Part shown: positions 40,774-49,878 of the stretch, piece after piece
How positions within the stretch are numbered: position 1 is the first letter of the stretch
How the letters are laid out: every line of letters begins with the position of its first letter
Origin: Pichia kudriavzevii
Lineage: Eukaryota; Ascomycota; Pichiomycetes; Pichiales; Pichiaceae
Length of the DNA: 64,000 nt
Direction: 5' to 3'
NCBI RefSeq assembly: GCF_003054445.1
Contig: NC_042509.1
Span: 930,001 to 994,000, forward strand
Notes under the pieces: generated by a model
What the model saw: the letters and a program-made list of their open reading frames with translations, nothing else
Databases searched by the model: none
What the model was told of the DNA's origin: nothing
Made by a program: the position numbers and the translations under genes

Positions 40774-42414
40774 TTAGGCGTCCTTTAATTCTAGTTTGGT
40801 TAGAGGAACATTCTGGCCTTTTTTAAACGTTGCATCTTTTCCGTAGCATAAATCCTTCCCTAAAGCTGCATATTCGATGGTTCTTCTTCCACGATCAACC
40901 TTCAATCTATCCAAGAGCAGATTAGAGTACACCGGAATAATAGGTTGAAGTAAAATTAGAATGACTCTTAACGAGTCCAAAGCTGTGAAAATAATCAAGT
41001 CTTGTTTCAATTGTTTTGCTGTCACAATCTCCTCGTCATCGCTAGGTTTTACCTTCAAAGTCCATGGCTCGTAAGTATCAAATAATCCATTGATGATAGG
41101 ACCAAAATTGAAAATCTTTTGGACAGCTTTGTGCATGTTGAAATTTGTTATGTCATCATCAATATCAGCTTTCAAGCTATTGATTTGATCACGAATAGAT
41201 ATTAGATTTTCTTTAAAAGATACATCACTATTTGCATCCAACAAAGATTCAAAGTTCTTATTCTCTAGTCTTGATAGGGCCCTTTCGATTGAAAAATTCT
41301 TGGATAAAGATCTTATCATTAGATTGCAAAATTTGTCAATAAACTCACTACGCAAGTTGTTTAAGCTTTCCTCGCTATAGTCACCATCAGAGTCTAGAAC
41401 AGAGTACTTCATCATGAACAATCTTAAAGAATCACTACCATAATAATTCGAGATAGCAATAGGATCAGCAACGTTACCCCTAGATTTACTCATCTTTCTT
41501 CCGCCCATCAGCCAATGACCATGAACTACAACCTGTTTCGGCAACTGGATTCCTGCAGCCATGAGGAATGCAGGCCAGTATATACAATGAAATTTAATGA
41601 TGTCCTTACCAATTAGGTGGGTTGGTTGTGGCATTTCCTTGGCATTTGGATACCCTTCAGAAGTTAGATAGTTGATTAGGGCATCGAACCACACATAAAT
41701 TTTCTGAGTGTCATCATTTGGAACAGGTATTCCCCACTCCAACCTTTGAGATGATCTTGAAATGGATAAATCTGTTAATTCCCTAGTCTCTAGTTCGTTA
41801 ATAATGAAATCATGGTATTTCTTTGGTTGGATAAAATTCTTATTTTTCTTCAGAAAGTCTAGCAACTTGTTCTGAAAGTTTGACAGTTTGAAAAAGTAGT
41901 TCTCTTCTGATTGAAAGACAACCTCGTTTTGTGTTTCTTTGGAAATCATTATCTTCTTCCCCGTTTTGGGATCAACTGATTCCATGATATCATTTTCAGG
42001 ATAAAAGGTTTCATCAGAAACACAGTACCACCCGCTGTGTATACCTTTGTATATATAACCATTTGCATTGACCGTATTCCAAAATTGATTTACAGCATTA
42101 TAATGGTCGAGATCGGTTGTCCTTATGAACCTATCAAACTTGATCTGACCCAATTTGGCTAGTTCCTTGAATTTATCGGCTAAATCGTCACAGAAGCATT
42201 TAGGATCGGTATTTGCCGCTTGTGCTGCATTCTGGACCTTCAATCCATGTTCATCTGTACCTGTCGTAAAGAATGTTTCACGATTATTGAGCTTACACCA
42301 CCTGTTTCTTACATCAGCCAAAGTCATCGAATAGAAATGCCCCAAATGTGGTTTCGCATTTACGTAGAATATGGGTGTGGTGGTATATACCGCTAGCTTC
42401 GTTAAAGGTTTCAT
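40774..42414 (-). CDS. MSM1: Mitochondrial methionyl-tRNA synthetase
   Basis: 546 residues. It charges mitochondrial tRNA-Met. Class I motifs are present: PHLGH (HIGH box) near residue 22, TGTDEHGLKVQ, the Trp-containing GWYCVSDETFY, and KMSKS (GRKMSKSRGN) near residue 309; the anticodon-binding helical domain follows. The connecting insertion is of the short bacterial type without the zinc-binding cysteines, as expected for the mitochondrial enzyme. The N-terminus is short for a presequence but contains Lys and Thr and no acidic residue before the catalytic core. Confidence 0.95.
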   Translation of the reverse strand: MKPLTKLAVYTTTPIFYVNAKPHLGHFYSMTLADVRNRWCKLNNRETFFTTGTDEHGLKVQNAAQAANTDPKCFCDDLADKFKELAKLGQIKFDRFIRTTDLDHYNAVNQFWNTVNANGYIYKGIHSGWYCVSDETFYPENDIMESVDPKTGKKIMISKETQNEVVFQSEENYFFKLSNFQNKLLDFLKKNKNFIQPKKYHDFIINELETRELTDLSISRSSQRLEWGIPVPNDDTQKIYVWFDALINYLTSEGYPNAKEMPQPTHLIGKDIIKFHCIYWPAFLMAAGIQLPKQVVVHGHWLMGGRKMSKSRGNVADPIAISNYYGSDSLRLFMMKYSVLDSDGDYSEESLNNLRSEFIDKFCNLMIRSLSKNFSIERALSRLENKNFESLLDANSDVSFKENLISIRDQINSLKADIDDDITNFNMHKAVQKIFNFGPIINGLFDTYEPWTLKVKPSDDEEIVTAKQLKQDLIIFTALDSLRVILILLQPIIPVYSNLLLDRLKVDRGRRTIEYAALGKDLCYGKDATFKKGQNVPLTKLELKDA

Positions 42415-42838
42415 GTATGTGATAGTGTCCTGTGATGCTCTTACAAGTCAAGTATTCATATTAGAGGCAGCTGTATCCTGGTGTCATTAATATCGTGCGA
42501 AGATATACTTTCGCTGGATTTTGGAAAATCTATCCAACAAAGGATTGAATAACAACTTAAGATGTTCACTGGAGCTGCCCAAAAGCGCTCCGTATCTATT
42601 GGGCGCCTCCTACCTTGCATCTTGACTTTTGAATAGCTATTACATCGTCTCAAAGAGAGACAAAAAAATTACAAAACTGAAACGTCCTGGCATTCCATTC
42701 CTTTTTTTTGTTTGTTTTCAAAGAAAATGTATTTTATTATATGTACATGACTAAAAACCTAGTAGAAACCAGTCTATAAATCTGGAGGAATCGGCAAAAG
42801 AAAACCGGAGTATTATGCATATGTTAAACATGAAGACA
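42415..42838. other. MSM1 promoter and MRPL44 3' region
   Basis: 424 bases between two minus-strand genes. No further gene recognised; frames are short and without known motifs. Confidence 0.4.
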
Positions 42839-43129
42839 TCATTTGTCAATTTCTTCCTTAAAGAGAAGCTTCTTGCTATGTTTATCAAACATATTGGCAA
42901 AGTCGGCAAGTTTGAGTTTTCTAGGATCGCCACCCATCACAGTATTATCCTTGAATGTCACTTGGACTATAGGTTGCTTCTTAGAGGAACCATTGATTAG
43001 TTCCAACTTTACCTGGCATGTATTCTTCAAAGAAGGTGGTATTTGTGAAAGGATAGACCTTGCACACCTGGCCTCCTTACCAAATGGATTGAATTTGACT
43101 GTGACATTGGTAAAGTATTTGGTGATCAT
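42839..43129 (-). CDS. MRPL44: Mitochondrial large-subunit ribosomal protein mL53
   Basis: 96 residues, close to S. cerevisiae Mrpl44 (98). The start MITKYFTNVTVKFNPFGKEA is nearly the same as the known N-terminus, with the thioredoxin-like fold continuing through VQVTFKDN and a C-terminal helix with DKHSKKL. It forms part of the mitochondrial 54S subunit near the L7/L12 stalk. Divergent from MPD1. Confidence 0.95.
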   Translation of the reverse strand: MITKYFTNVTVKFNPFGKEARCARSILSQIPPSLKNTCQVKLELINGSSKKQPIVQVTFKDNTVMGGDPRKLKLADFANMFDKHSKKLLFKEEIDK

Positions 43130-43497
43130 GACGACAACGGTTGGACGACTTGCTTTTTATTCCTCCAAGGTGGCTAATCTCTCTTGTATGTCTTGTTGAG
43201 TTTGGAATATTCAAGAAATTCCAAGAAAATGAGAAACAGAAAAAAAAGAGAACCAAAAAGGGGACCGAAAAGGGAATAGTAAAAAAATAAAAAAAAAACT
43301 AGAGACAGCCTATAAGACTCGTATAATCGACGCGTCGCGGGCGGCGAGAGCATGAAAATCTTGTGAGAAGGTCCGTTATCTCCTTCAATATGGATAAACT
43401 GGAGAGTTGCATGCCAGTGAAAAGTTGGCGTGTCCATTTCTTTTCAAACATTCATGTGTTAGGTTGAAACCAGTGTCTCTGAAGTTCTTGGTGGAAA
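43130..43497. promoter_or_regulatory. MRPL44/MPD1 divergent promoter
   Basis: 368 bases with A-rich blocks at 43240-43300 and a GC patch at 43328-43350 that holds one ACGCGT (43330-43335) inside CGACGCGTCGCGGGCGGCG. Confidence 0.4.
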
Positions 43498-44424
43498 ATG
43501 TGGAATCTACACCTTCTTTACCTGATAGTTCTTGCTGTGAGCGTCTCTGCACACAGGTCCAGGTCCAATGCACCGGCATTTTATTCCAACAACAAGTACA
43601 TCATGGAATTAACATCCTCAACTTTCCACGATTATGTCTACGGCTCCAACTATAGTACAATTGTTGAGTTCTATGCACCATGGTGCGGCTATTGCAAACA
43701 GCTCAAACCTGAATTCGAAACAGCTGCTAAGAAAGCCCACGATTATGCACAATTTGCAGCCGTTAACTGTGATGACGAAAAGAACAAGCAATTCTGTGCT
43801 TCTCAGAACATCAATGCATTTCCAACTTTGATCACCTATAGACCTCCAAAGAGTTTTAGGGAGACAGTACCTAGAGATCAGCAATATGCTGTTCAGCCAT
43901 TTGAAAATGAACGTAAGGCAAACTCAATCATTAATATAATGAGAGGTACCTTGAAGTCACATGTGAGAAAGGTCCCATCTACGAAAATCGAGAGTTACTT
44001 TACGAGAAAGACAGGCAAACCTAGGGCGCTGCTACTAACGGACAAGGCACAAGTGTCTGCACTGTACAAATCCTTAGCTGTTGATTTTCTCAGTGTGATG
44101 GATCTGAACTATATTCTCGTTAAAGACGATCTTGTTGACCAGATCCGAAAATACGCTCCAGACTTGGCTGATGATGTTCCACAGCTTTTAGTCATTCAAG
44201 AAGATGGAACGGTAACTCATTACAGTGGTAAATTTAGCAAACGTGCCATTTCCGAATTTCTAAGTGAGTTTGCCGTTCCAGTTGAAGGCGACTTTTCCGA
44301 CAGGAAACGGGCAATTGATGGTATCAAAAACGGAAAATTCAAGAGTTTTCTGCAATACAAAAAGAAGATGGCCAAGAAGGAGGAGAAACAGAGTAGAGAC
44401 AAGCTCGGAAAAGACGAACTCTGA
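43498..44424 (+). CDS. MPD1: ER protein disulfide isomerase Mpd1
   Basis: 308 residues. A signal peptide (residues 1-18, hydrophobic LLYLIVLAVSVSA) leads into one thioredoxin domain with active site APWCGYC (cysteines near 63 and 66) and the cis-Pro loop AFPTL. The C-terminal half is a degraded second thioredoxin fold (QLLVIQEDGTVTHYSG), then a Lys/Glu-rich helix. The protein ends KDEL. One N-glycosylation site NYS lies just before the active site. S. cerevisiae Mpd1 is 318 residues and ends HDEL. Confidence 0.95.
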   Translation: MWNLHLLYLIVLAVSVSAHRSRSNAPAFYSNNKYIMELTSSTFHDYVYGSNYSTIVEFYAPWCGYCKQLKPEFETAAKKAHDYAQFAAVNCDDEKNKQFCASQNINAFPTLITYRPPKSFRETVPRDQQYAVQPFENERKANSIINIMRGTLKSHVRKVPSTKIESYFTRKTGKPRALLLTDKAQVSALYKSLAVDFLSVMDLNYILVKDDLVDQIRKYAPDLADDVPQLLVIQEDGTVTHYSGKFSKRAISEFLSEFAVPVEGDFSDRKRAIDGIKNGKFKSFLQYKKKMAKKEEKQSRDKLGKDEL

Positions 44425-44494
44425 TTGTCTCAATGTAATGATGTGTAAATAGTTTGTTTTTTTTTTATTTTTTTTTTATTTTCATATACTACGC

Positions 44495-44528
44495 ACGCGT
44501 ATAGTTAATAGGTGTGTATAAGACGCGT
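44495..44528. promoter_or_regulatory. Two MluI cell-cycle boxes upstream of MGS1
   Basis: ACGCGT at 44495-44500 and again at 44523-44528, 28 bases apart and 133 and 105 bases before the MGS1 ATG. This fits MBF-driven expression at G1/S, as for many replication genes. Confidence 0.5.
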
Positions 44529-44627
44529 TATCAACTTGCCATCTATCTTTAACATGAGAAATCTCCCCAGGTTCTATGGCTAGCTAAGTTTCCACGTCTA
44601 TCTTCCTTTCAGTCATCCCTTTCACCT

Positions 44628-46361
44628 ATGGTCAGTTGCCCCATTTGCAGCAAGCATATACCATTAGCGGAAATAAATGAACATTTGGACCTTTGTGAGA
44701 TCAAAAACAAGAACAGGAAAGTAGAAGCTGAAAATGACATCCCTAGTGATGGTGTGGCAAAGGAACATAGTGATAAACCAGAAAATGTTTCAAAAGTGGA
44801 GACAGTACATGGTTCATCACAGCCAATGATTGCTGTAAACGGCGACTCCCACACAACCTCTTTAGCATCTATACTAACTGGCAAAAAAAAATCAAAGGAC
44901 AAACCTACTTACCAGTATCGGCCAAGTCAGCATCATGAGACCTCCCCGTTATCATCAGTTTCCTCATCAAATGAGATTAACACACCAGCTGTAAAAAGCA
45001 AGCGTCCAATATCAGGTGATGAGTGCAGGGATGACCTAAAAAGACATAAGAAGCAAATCATCGATAATCTCAAAATATCCGCAAATCTCCCCCTCTCTGA
45101 GAGATTAAGGCCAACCGACATTGGCGGGTACATTGGACAGCAACACTTGGTTGGACCCCGTGGTGTGCTACGAGGGTACCTAAAGCAGGGAAGGGTACCG
45201 TCTCTCATATTTTGGGGTAAGCCAGGAACTGGCAAAACAACATTAGCTAGGATATTGGCTAAGACTACAAATATGAGATTTGTTGAGATGAGCGGTGTCA
45301 TTAATGGTGTGTCAGACTGTAAGAAAGTTTTCGAGGAGGCAGTAAATGAAATGAAATTGACTAGGAAATCTACTATTATGTTCATTGATGAAATTCACAG
45401 GTTCAGTAAGAGTCAACAGGATATATTTTTACAGTACGTTGAGAGGGGCATTATTATACTAATAGGCGCCACTACTGAGAATCCGAGTTTTACGGTCAAT
45501 AAAGCCATACTGTCCAGGTGTAAAGTGTTTACCCTCGAGAAACTAAGTAACCATGAAATGAGAGAAATGGTTGGACGTGGGTTGGTGGAGATAAATAAGG
45601 TTCGAAAGTTGGTACACAATACCAGTGTTCTGAAATTAAGTGAGGAAGGAATTGACTGGATAATCAGTGTTGCAGATGGCGATGGCAGACAAGCTCTTGG
45701 ATTTGTTGAGATGATAGACATCAACTTCACCAATACGACAGACGAAAACAAACCAGAAGAAGTCACACTTGAAGACATCAAGGGGATATTGAAGAACTCC
45801 CCAATGTTGTATGACAGAGTTGGAGATGCACATTATGACACTATTTCTGCATTCCACAAGTCAGTGAGAGGCTCTAATCCAGATGCTGCGATGTATTATC
45901 TTGCGAGAATGCTACAAGGCGGTGAAGACCCACTTTACATAGCTAGGAGGATGATTCGAATAGCAAGTGAGGATATTGGGGTTCTAGATGACTCTTGTCT
46001 ACCCTTTGCTGTGGCTGCCTATCAAGCTGTCCAGATGGTTGGTTTACCAGAAGCAGATCTCGCCTTAGTTCACTGTGCTGTCAAGTTGTCACGAGCACCT
46101 AAAAGTGTTGAAATTTACCGAGGCTGGAACCAAATGAAAGCCTGGACTGCTAATCCAGAAATTTCAGGGGCTGAAATCCCCTTACATCTACGTAATGCAC
46201 CAACAAAATTAATGTCTGACCTGGGCTACAAAAAAGGTTATAAATATCCACCTGATTTCAAAGATGGTAAAGTGTCAACAACATATTTCCCTGATTCAGT
46301 TGGAGAACAACAATTCCTGAAAGGGCAACATCTTGGTGATGCAATCGATCCAGACCTATGA
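44628..46361 (+). CDS. MGS1: Mgs1/WRNIP1-type AAA ATPase
   Basis: 577 residues. An N-terminal UBZ4 ubiquitin-binding zinc finger (C4, C7, H19, C23) precedes a disordered linker and a RarA-type AAA module: DIGGYIGQQHLVG, Walker A GKPGTGKTTL near residue 196, Walker B IMFIDEIHRF near 250, sensor 1 GATTENPSF, and the C-terminal tetramerisation domain (YYLARMLQGGEDPLYIARR). Mgs1 binds ubiquitinated PCNA and modulates polymerase delta during damage tolerance, so it is a functional partner of the nearby POL31 and perhaps of UBP10. Two MCB boxes lie upstream. Confidence 0.97.
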   Translation: MVSCPICSKHIPLAEINEHLDLCEIKNKNRKVEAENDIPSDGVAKEHSDKPENVSKVETVHGSSQPMIAVNGDSHTTSLASILTGKKKSKDKPTYQYRPSQHHETSPLSSVSSSNEINTPAVKSKRPISGDECRDDLKRHKKQIIDNLKISANLPLSERLRPTDIGGYIGQQHLVGPRGVLRGYLKQGRVPSLIFWGKPGTGKTTLARILAKTTNMRFVEMSGVINGVSDCKKVFEEAVNEMKLTRKSTIMFIDEIHRFSKSQQDIFLQYVERGIIILIGATTENPSFTVNKAILSRCKVFTLEKLSNHEMREMVGRGLVEINKVRKLVHNTSVLKLSEEGIDWIISVADGDGRQALGFVEMIDINFTNTTDENKPEEVTLEDIKGILKNSPMLYDRVGDAHYDTISAFHKSVRGSNPDAAMYYLARMLQGGEDPLYIARRMIRIASEDIGVLDDSCLPFAVAAYQAVQMVGLPEADLALVHCAVKLSRAPKSVEIYRGWNQMKAWTANPEISGAEIPLHLRNAPTKLMSDLGYKKGYKYPPDFKDGKVSTTYFPDSVGEQQFLKGQHLGDAIDPDL

Positions 46362-46927
46362 TGTCTGTAAACAAGACATTGTATAATATAATAAATTGTT
46401 GCATTGGAGCTCCGTGGTAATCCGATTGTACCTGAATGTTTTTGGGCACGCCATGCTAAATATAACCTTGAATGTTTGTGTTAAACACGCTTTTTACTTG
46501 GCAAAGAAAAAAAAACGGCGCCAACGCGCTTTTGGGAAAACAAAACGCGTTTCATAGCGCGTTTACTCCACATGTAAACATAAAGCAGCCTTAAAGTATA
46601 TTACGTATAAAAGCAGCAGCTTTTGTCCAGGGTTGAAAAGTGGTGGTTGGAATTGTCATCTTCTGGTTTCGACATTAACCCTTTCGATATCTTGCGGTCT
46701 CTGTTCTTTTTTTTCTTTTGATCAGAAAAACCTGTTCAATTAGTAGCAAACACTAAATTGCATTCACCAAATACATTTTGCCCCGCTAGCACCAACTTAA
46801 ACAACACCTATATCTAATTATTTTTTTCTTTCAACTAGTCACTCCTTTAAATTATCCTGTTGAAATCAAAAACTAAAGAGATATATTTCATTCCTTTAAG
46901 AAAAAACTTAGCATTACCATTCAAATT
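46362..46927. promoter_or_regulatory. Promoter and long ATG-free leader of the secreted gene
   Basis: Contains ACGCGT at 46545-46550 flanked by related ACGCGC (46524-46529) and GCGCGT (46557-46562), a forkhead-type GTAAACA at 46574-46580 and TATAAAAG at 46606-46613. From the TATA to the ATG there are about 310 bases without a single ATG, consistent with a long scanning leader. Confidence 0.5.
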
Positions 46928-48019
46928 ATGAAGTTCGCAACTATTTTATCTACTGCTTTACTCTCTACATTAGCCAATTCAGCAGCTCTGCCAAAGAATG
47001 ACTACAAATACTTTGCCAGAAGATACTACAACGAGTCCGAACCACTCACACAGCCAATTAGCGCAGTTCAATTGGATCAAACACAGTCAACTGCAGGCGT
47101 CTCTTTGAGTTCCTTGAATTCTGCAAGTTCACAAACAAGTGAATCATCTACTGCTGCTCCGCAAACCGTTGCTACTACAGCAGCCCCAGCATCAATTGAG
47201 GAGACAACAACGTTGCCATTAGAATCAACCTCTATCTACACCGACAAAAATGGACAAGAACAAACTACTACGTTCTATCTCACAACCACTCTATACATTA
47301 CTTATGATAGCAAATCTTCCACTATAACAAGCACACCATCTCAGCAACACAAGCTGGCGGGTGTTTCATCTGTGGGTTCCCTTGATGTAACCGCCTCCTC
47401 CGCAGCACCAGCTTCTACATTAACTTCAAATGCTTCATCTAACTCTGCTACCCCAAGCATTACATCGACAACCACTTCTTCAACCTCTGTTAATATTGAT
47501 GATTTAGTCAATTCATTACAAGGCTTAGGTAAGCAGGCTGATGTTGCTGCTGTTCAATCTGTGTTGGGCTCAAGTATAATTGATTCTACATGCCCAAGCG
47601 CAAGCACTGTTACTGTTACCGTTACACCTAGCGAGTGTACTTCAAGTGATGCATTAATTGCTCCTTCTAACCTTAAATATATGAAAGTTACTTCATTCTC
47701 TACAGCTACTGCTACCACTACCCTTACTGTTCCAATCACCGCTACCTTAACTGTTACTGATGGTTCGTCTGTCAGGGTTTTCACTGCAACTTCCAGTGTA
47801 GCAACTGCCGTTGAACAAACTACAGTCGTTACAATCACAGCAACGAGTACTATGACACTAAGCTCTGAAACTACTGGATATGCTACTGTTACCACAACAT
47901 CCACTGCATATAGTACATCTGATTTGACTATTGATCCAGCATCAACTGGTGTTTCATACTCCAACGGTAGTTTAGATTCTCCAGCAGTCAACCTGTGGGC
48001 CAAGCGTTCTTTCTTATGA
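46928..48019 (+). CDS. Secreted Ser/Thr-rich protein, cell-wall type
   Basis: 363 residues. A signal peptide is clear (MKFATILSTALLSTLANSAA). A dibasic FARR near residue 31 could be a Kex2 site. The rest is Ser/Thr/Ala/Val rich, fit for O-mannosylation, with two Thr-rich beta-strand-like blocks (TTTFYLTTTLYITYDS; ATTTLTVPITATLTVTDGS). A more helical segment (VNIDDLVNSLQGLGKQADVAAVQ) sits between. There is no GPI-attachment signal: the C-terminus WAKRSFL is short and not hydrophobic. I do not recognise the family. The promoter suggests cell-cycle control. Confidence 0.75.
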   Translation: MKFATILSTALLSTLANSAALPKNDYKYFARRYYNESEPLTQPISAVQLDQTQSTAGVSLSSLNSASSQTSESSTAAPQTVATTAAPASIEETTTLPLESTSIYTDKNGQEQTTTFYLTTTLYITYDSKSSTITSTPSQQHKLAGVSSVGSLDVTASSAAPASTLTSNASSNSATPSITSTTTSSTSVNIDDLVNSLQGLGKQADVAAVQSVLGSSIIDSTCPSASTVTVTVTPSECTSSDALIAPSNLKYMKVTSFSTATATTTLTVPITATLTVTDGSSVRVFTATSSVATAVEQTTVVTITATSTMTLSSETTGYATVTTTSTAYSTSDLTIDPASTGVSYSNGSLDSPAVNLWAKRSFL

Positions 48020-48304
48020 TCCGATGAGTGGAAAATAGCCTGCCACCATCATTGAATGTTTATAATTCTCGTTTTTATAACATTATATAGCCAACTTTTA
48101 ACGTCAATTCCGGAATTGAAATAAGTTAAAGTAAGTACAAATTAGCGTATTGTGGGTAAGGGTTTCCTTGAACGGTCAGAGTCGCACTGCGCTGGTGGGG
48201 TTGAAACCCAAAAAAAAATACATAATCAGGCCAATTAAATGGGTTTAGTTTGTCACTTCAACCACACCCACAAATTGTTCGAGAGTACAACTCTACACCC
48301 AAAG

Positions 48305-49174
48305 ATGAGTGACGAATCCAAATGCCCCGTTGATCCACGTACACGTGATATATGGCTTCAGAAATCCAAGGAAGCTCAGAAGGCGCAAGAACAGAGACTG
48401 AATACCCAACAAGAAAAACAACTTATATTATCCAAAGAAACATCCACATGGACATGGATGAACTTATTGTGGGCACCTAAGCCAACTTCATGCCCTATTC
48501 CCCAGGTAAATGCCTCTGGCGGATGTCCAGTTCCACATTCTTCAGGTACCAATATCCCAGAGGGACATCCAAGTGTCAACGGGTTGGCTATAACTACAAG
48601 TGAACCTGAATCTATCGAATGCAATTCAAAAGAAATAGACCAGGGATTAACGACGCCTCCAAATGCAGTGTCTGGTAGTAAACTATTGAGTGAACAGAGG
48701 GAGATATCAAGTATTCCACGAACCAACGTTGACAGTAACTGGGTATATCCAAGTGAGAAACAGTTTTTCAATGCAATGTTACGTAAGAATTGGACTCCTG
48801 AAGAGAAGGATATGAAAACTGTTGTTCCTCTGCATAATTTAGTTAACGAAGTGACATGGAAGTACATATTAAACTGGGAAAAAGGGCAAGGAAGTTGTGG
48901 ATGTGAAGATATCAAACTAACATCATTCAAGGGAGATTCAAAAAAAATCACACCAAGGGCAGCTATTGGACATTACATCTTTGGTAGAGATTTACCATTT
49001 GATAGGCATGATTGGGTTGTCAACAGATGTGGTAAGGAAGTTGAATATGTTATTGATTTCTATACAACACCTGTGAAAGAGGGCGAGGAGCCTAGATTTT
49101 TCTTGGACGTCAGACCTAAGTTGAACAGTCTGGAAGGTTGTAGGATGAGACTGTATCGTGCACTGGGACTATAA
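48305..49174 (+). CDS. CYT2: Cytochrome c1 haem lyase, long form
   Basis: 289 residues from the ATG at 48305, which aligns with the family start (MSDESKCPVD); an in-frame ATG at 48239 would add 22 residues. It attaches haem to apocytochrome c1 in the mitochondrial intermembrane space. Cyt2 blocks are strong: KCPVDPRTRDIWL, ISSIPRT, WVYPSEKQFFNAMLRKNW, VVPLHNLVNE, FKGDSKKITPRA, PFDRHDW and YVIDFY. It is longer than S. cerevisiae Cyt2 (224 aa) because of an insertion at about residues 45-130 that carries two more Cys-Pro motifs, SCPIPQ and GCPVPHS, reminiscent of Cyc3. Confidence 0.93.
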   Translation: MSDESKCPVDPRTRDIWLQKSKEAQKAQEQRLNTQQEKQLILSKETSTWTWMNLLWAPKPTSCPIPQVNASGGCPVPHSSGTNIPEGHPSVNGLAITTSEPESIECNSKEIDQGLTTPPNAVSGSKLLSEQREISSIPRTNVDSNWVYPSEKQFFNAMLRKNWTPEEKDMKTVVPLHNLVNEVTWKYILNWEKGQGSCGCEDIKLTSFKGDSKKITPRAAIGHYIFGRDLPFDRHDWVVNRCGKEVEYVIDFYTTPVKEGEEPRFFLDVRPKLNSLEGCRMRLYRALGL

Positions 49175-49340
49175 TGGAAATGGGAATGGAATTTGACTAT
49201 ATTCAGGAATATTTAGGTAAGAAGTATACTATGTATTTATTTAACGAACACTAACACAGAAACAAAAACAAAAATATAGGAAGAATTGTGGATGTTGCCC
49301 TTGTCGTTGTAACTGCCTCTTATACTCATTTTAACTGTAA

Positions 49341-49616
49341 TTACTTTCTTGCAAGAGCGCCAGAATTACCAACACTTTGCATGGACTCAGAGACTTTAAC
49401 ATTTGCTTCAAAATATTTGGTGACACATCTATCGATACAAAGAGATTCGTTTTGAGAGAGGTTTTCATCGGTTATATTTTTATCAAAACATTTTCTGTAA
49501 CAAGAATCTAGAAGTTGATTAAACATGGTGGTAATCATGTCCAATTCAGCTTCTGCAGCTGCGATTTTTTGTTCTGAAGAAATTTGAGGCTGGGAGCCAA
49601 AACCAAGGAAGGACAT
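49341..49616 (-). CDS. TIM10: Small Tim chaperone Tim10
   Basis: 91 residues from the ATG at 49616; the frame opens further upstream, but the family N-terminus [11 protein letters not shown] fixes the start. Twin CX3C motifs CYRKC and CIDRC form the two disulfides. Tim10 with Tim9 escorts hydrophobic carriers across the intermembrane space to TIM22. Helical VAKYFE-type block ([11 protein letters not shown]) is conserved. Convergent with CYT2, another intermembrane-space factor. Confidence 0.97.
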   Translation of the reverse strand: MSFLGFGSQPQISSEQKIAAAEAELDMITTMFNQLLDSCYRKCFDKNITDENLSQNESLCIDRCVTKYFEANVKVSESMQSVGNSGALARK

Positions 49617-49878
49617 TTCTAGTGAAGTTGGGTGTGTTTCCGGATAGAAAAGAGCAAGAAATGAATTAAGAGGATACGTTTCTATGAAAATGGAAAGTGA
49701 AATTTTAAGGTTGAGATTCATGTTGGAAAAAGTCAAGGGCGAGGTTATTTGCACGAAATTCTGTCATGTATATTGGGAATTGACTATTAGAATCAAGTTG
49801 CATTTCGTAGAGATAAAAGTATATAAAGGTATAACTGTATAATCAGGAAAAGTTTACAGGGACAAACATGCTGAAGCC

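Noticed and set aside
44031-44880. TACTAAC matches inside MPD1 and MGS1
   Set aside because: Both lie in intact conserved coding sequence without donor or acceptor sites, so they are chance matches.
48195-48215. GGTTGAAACCC, resembling a tRNA B box
   Set aside because: No A box at the right distance and no cloverleaf can be drawn around it.
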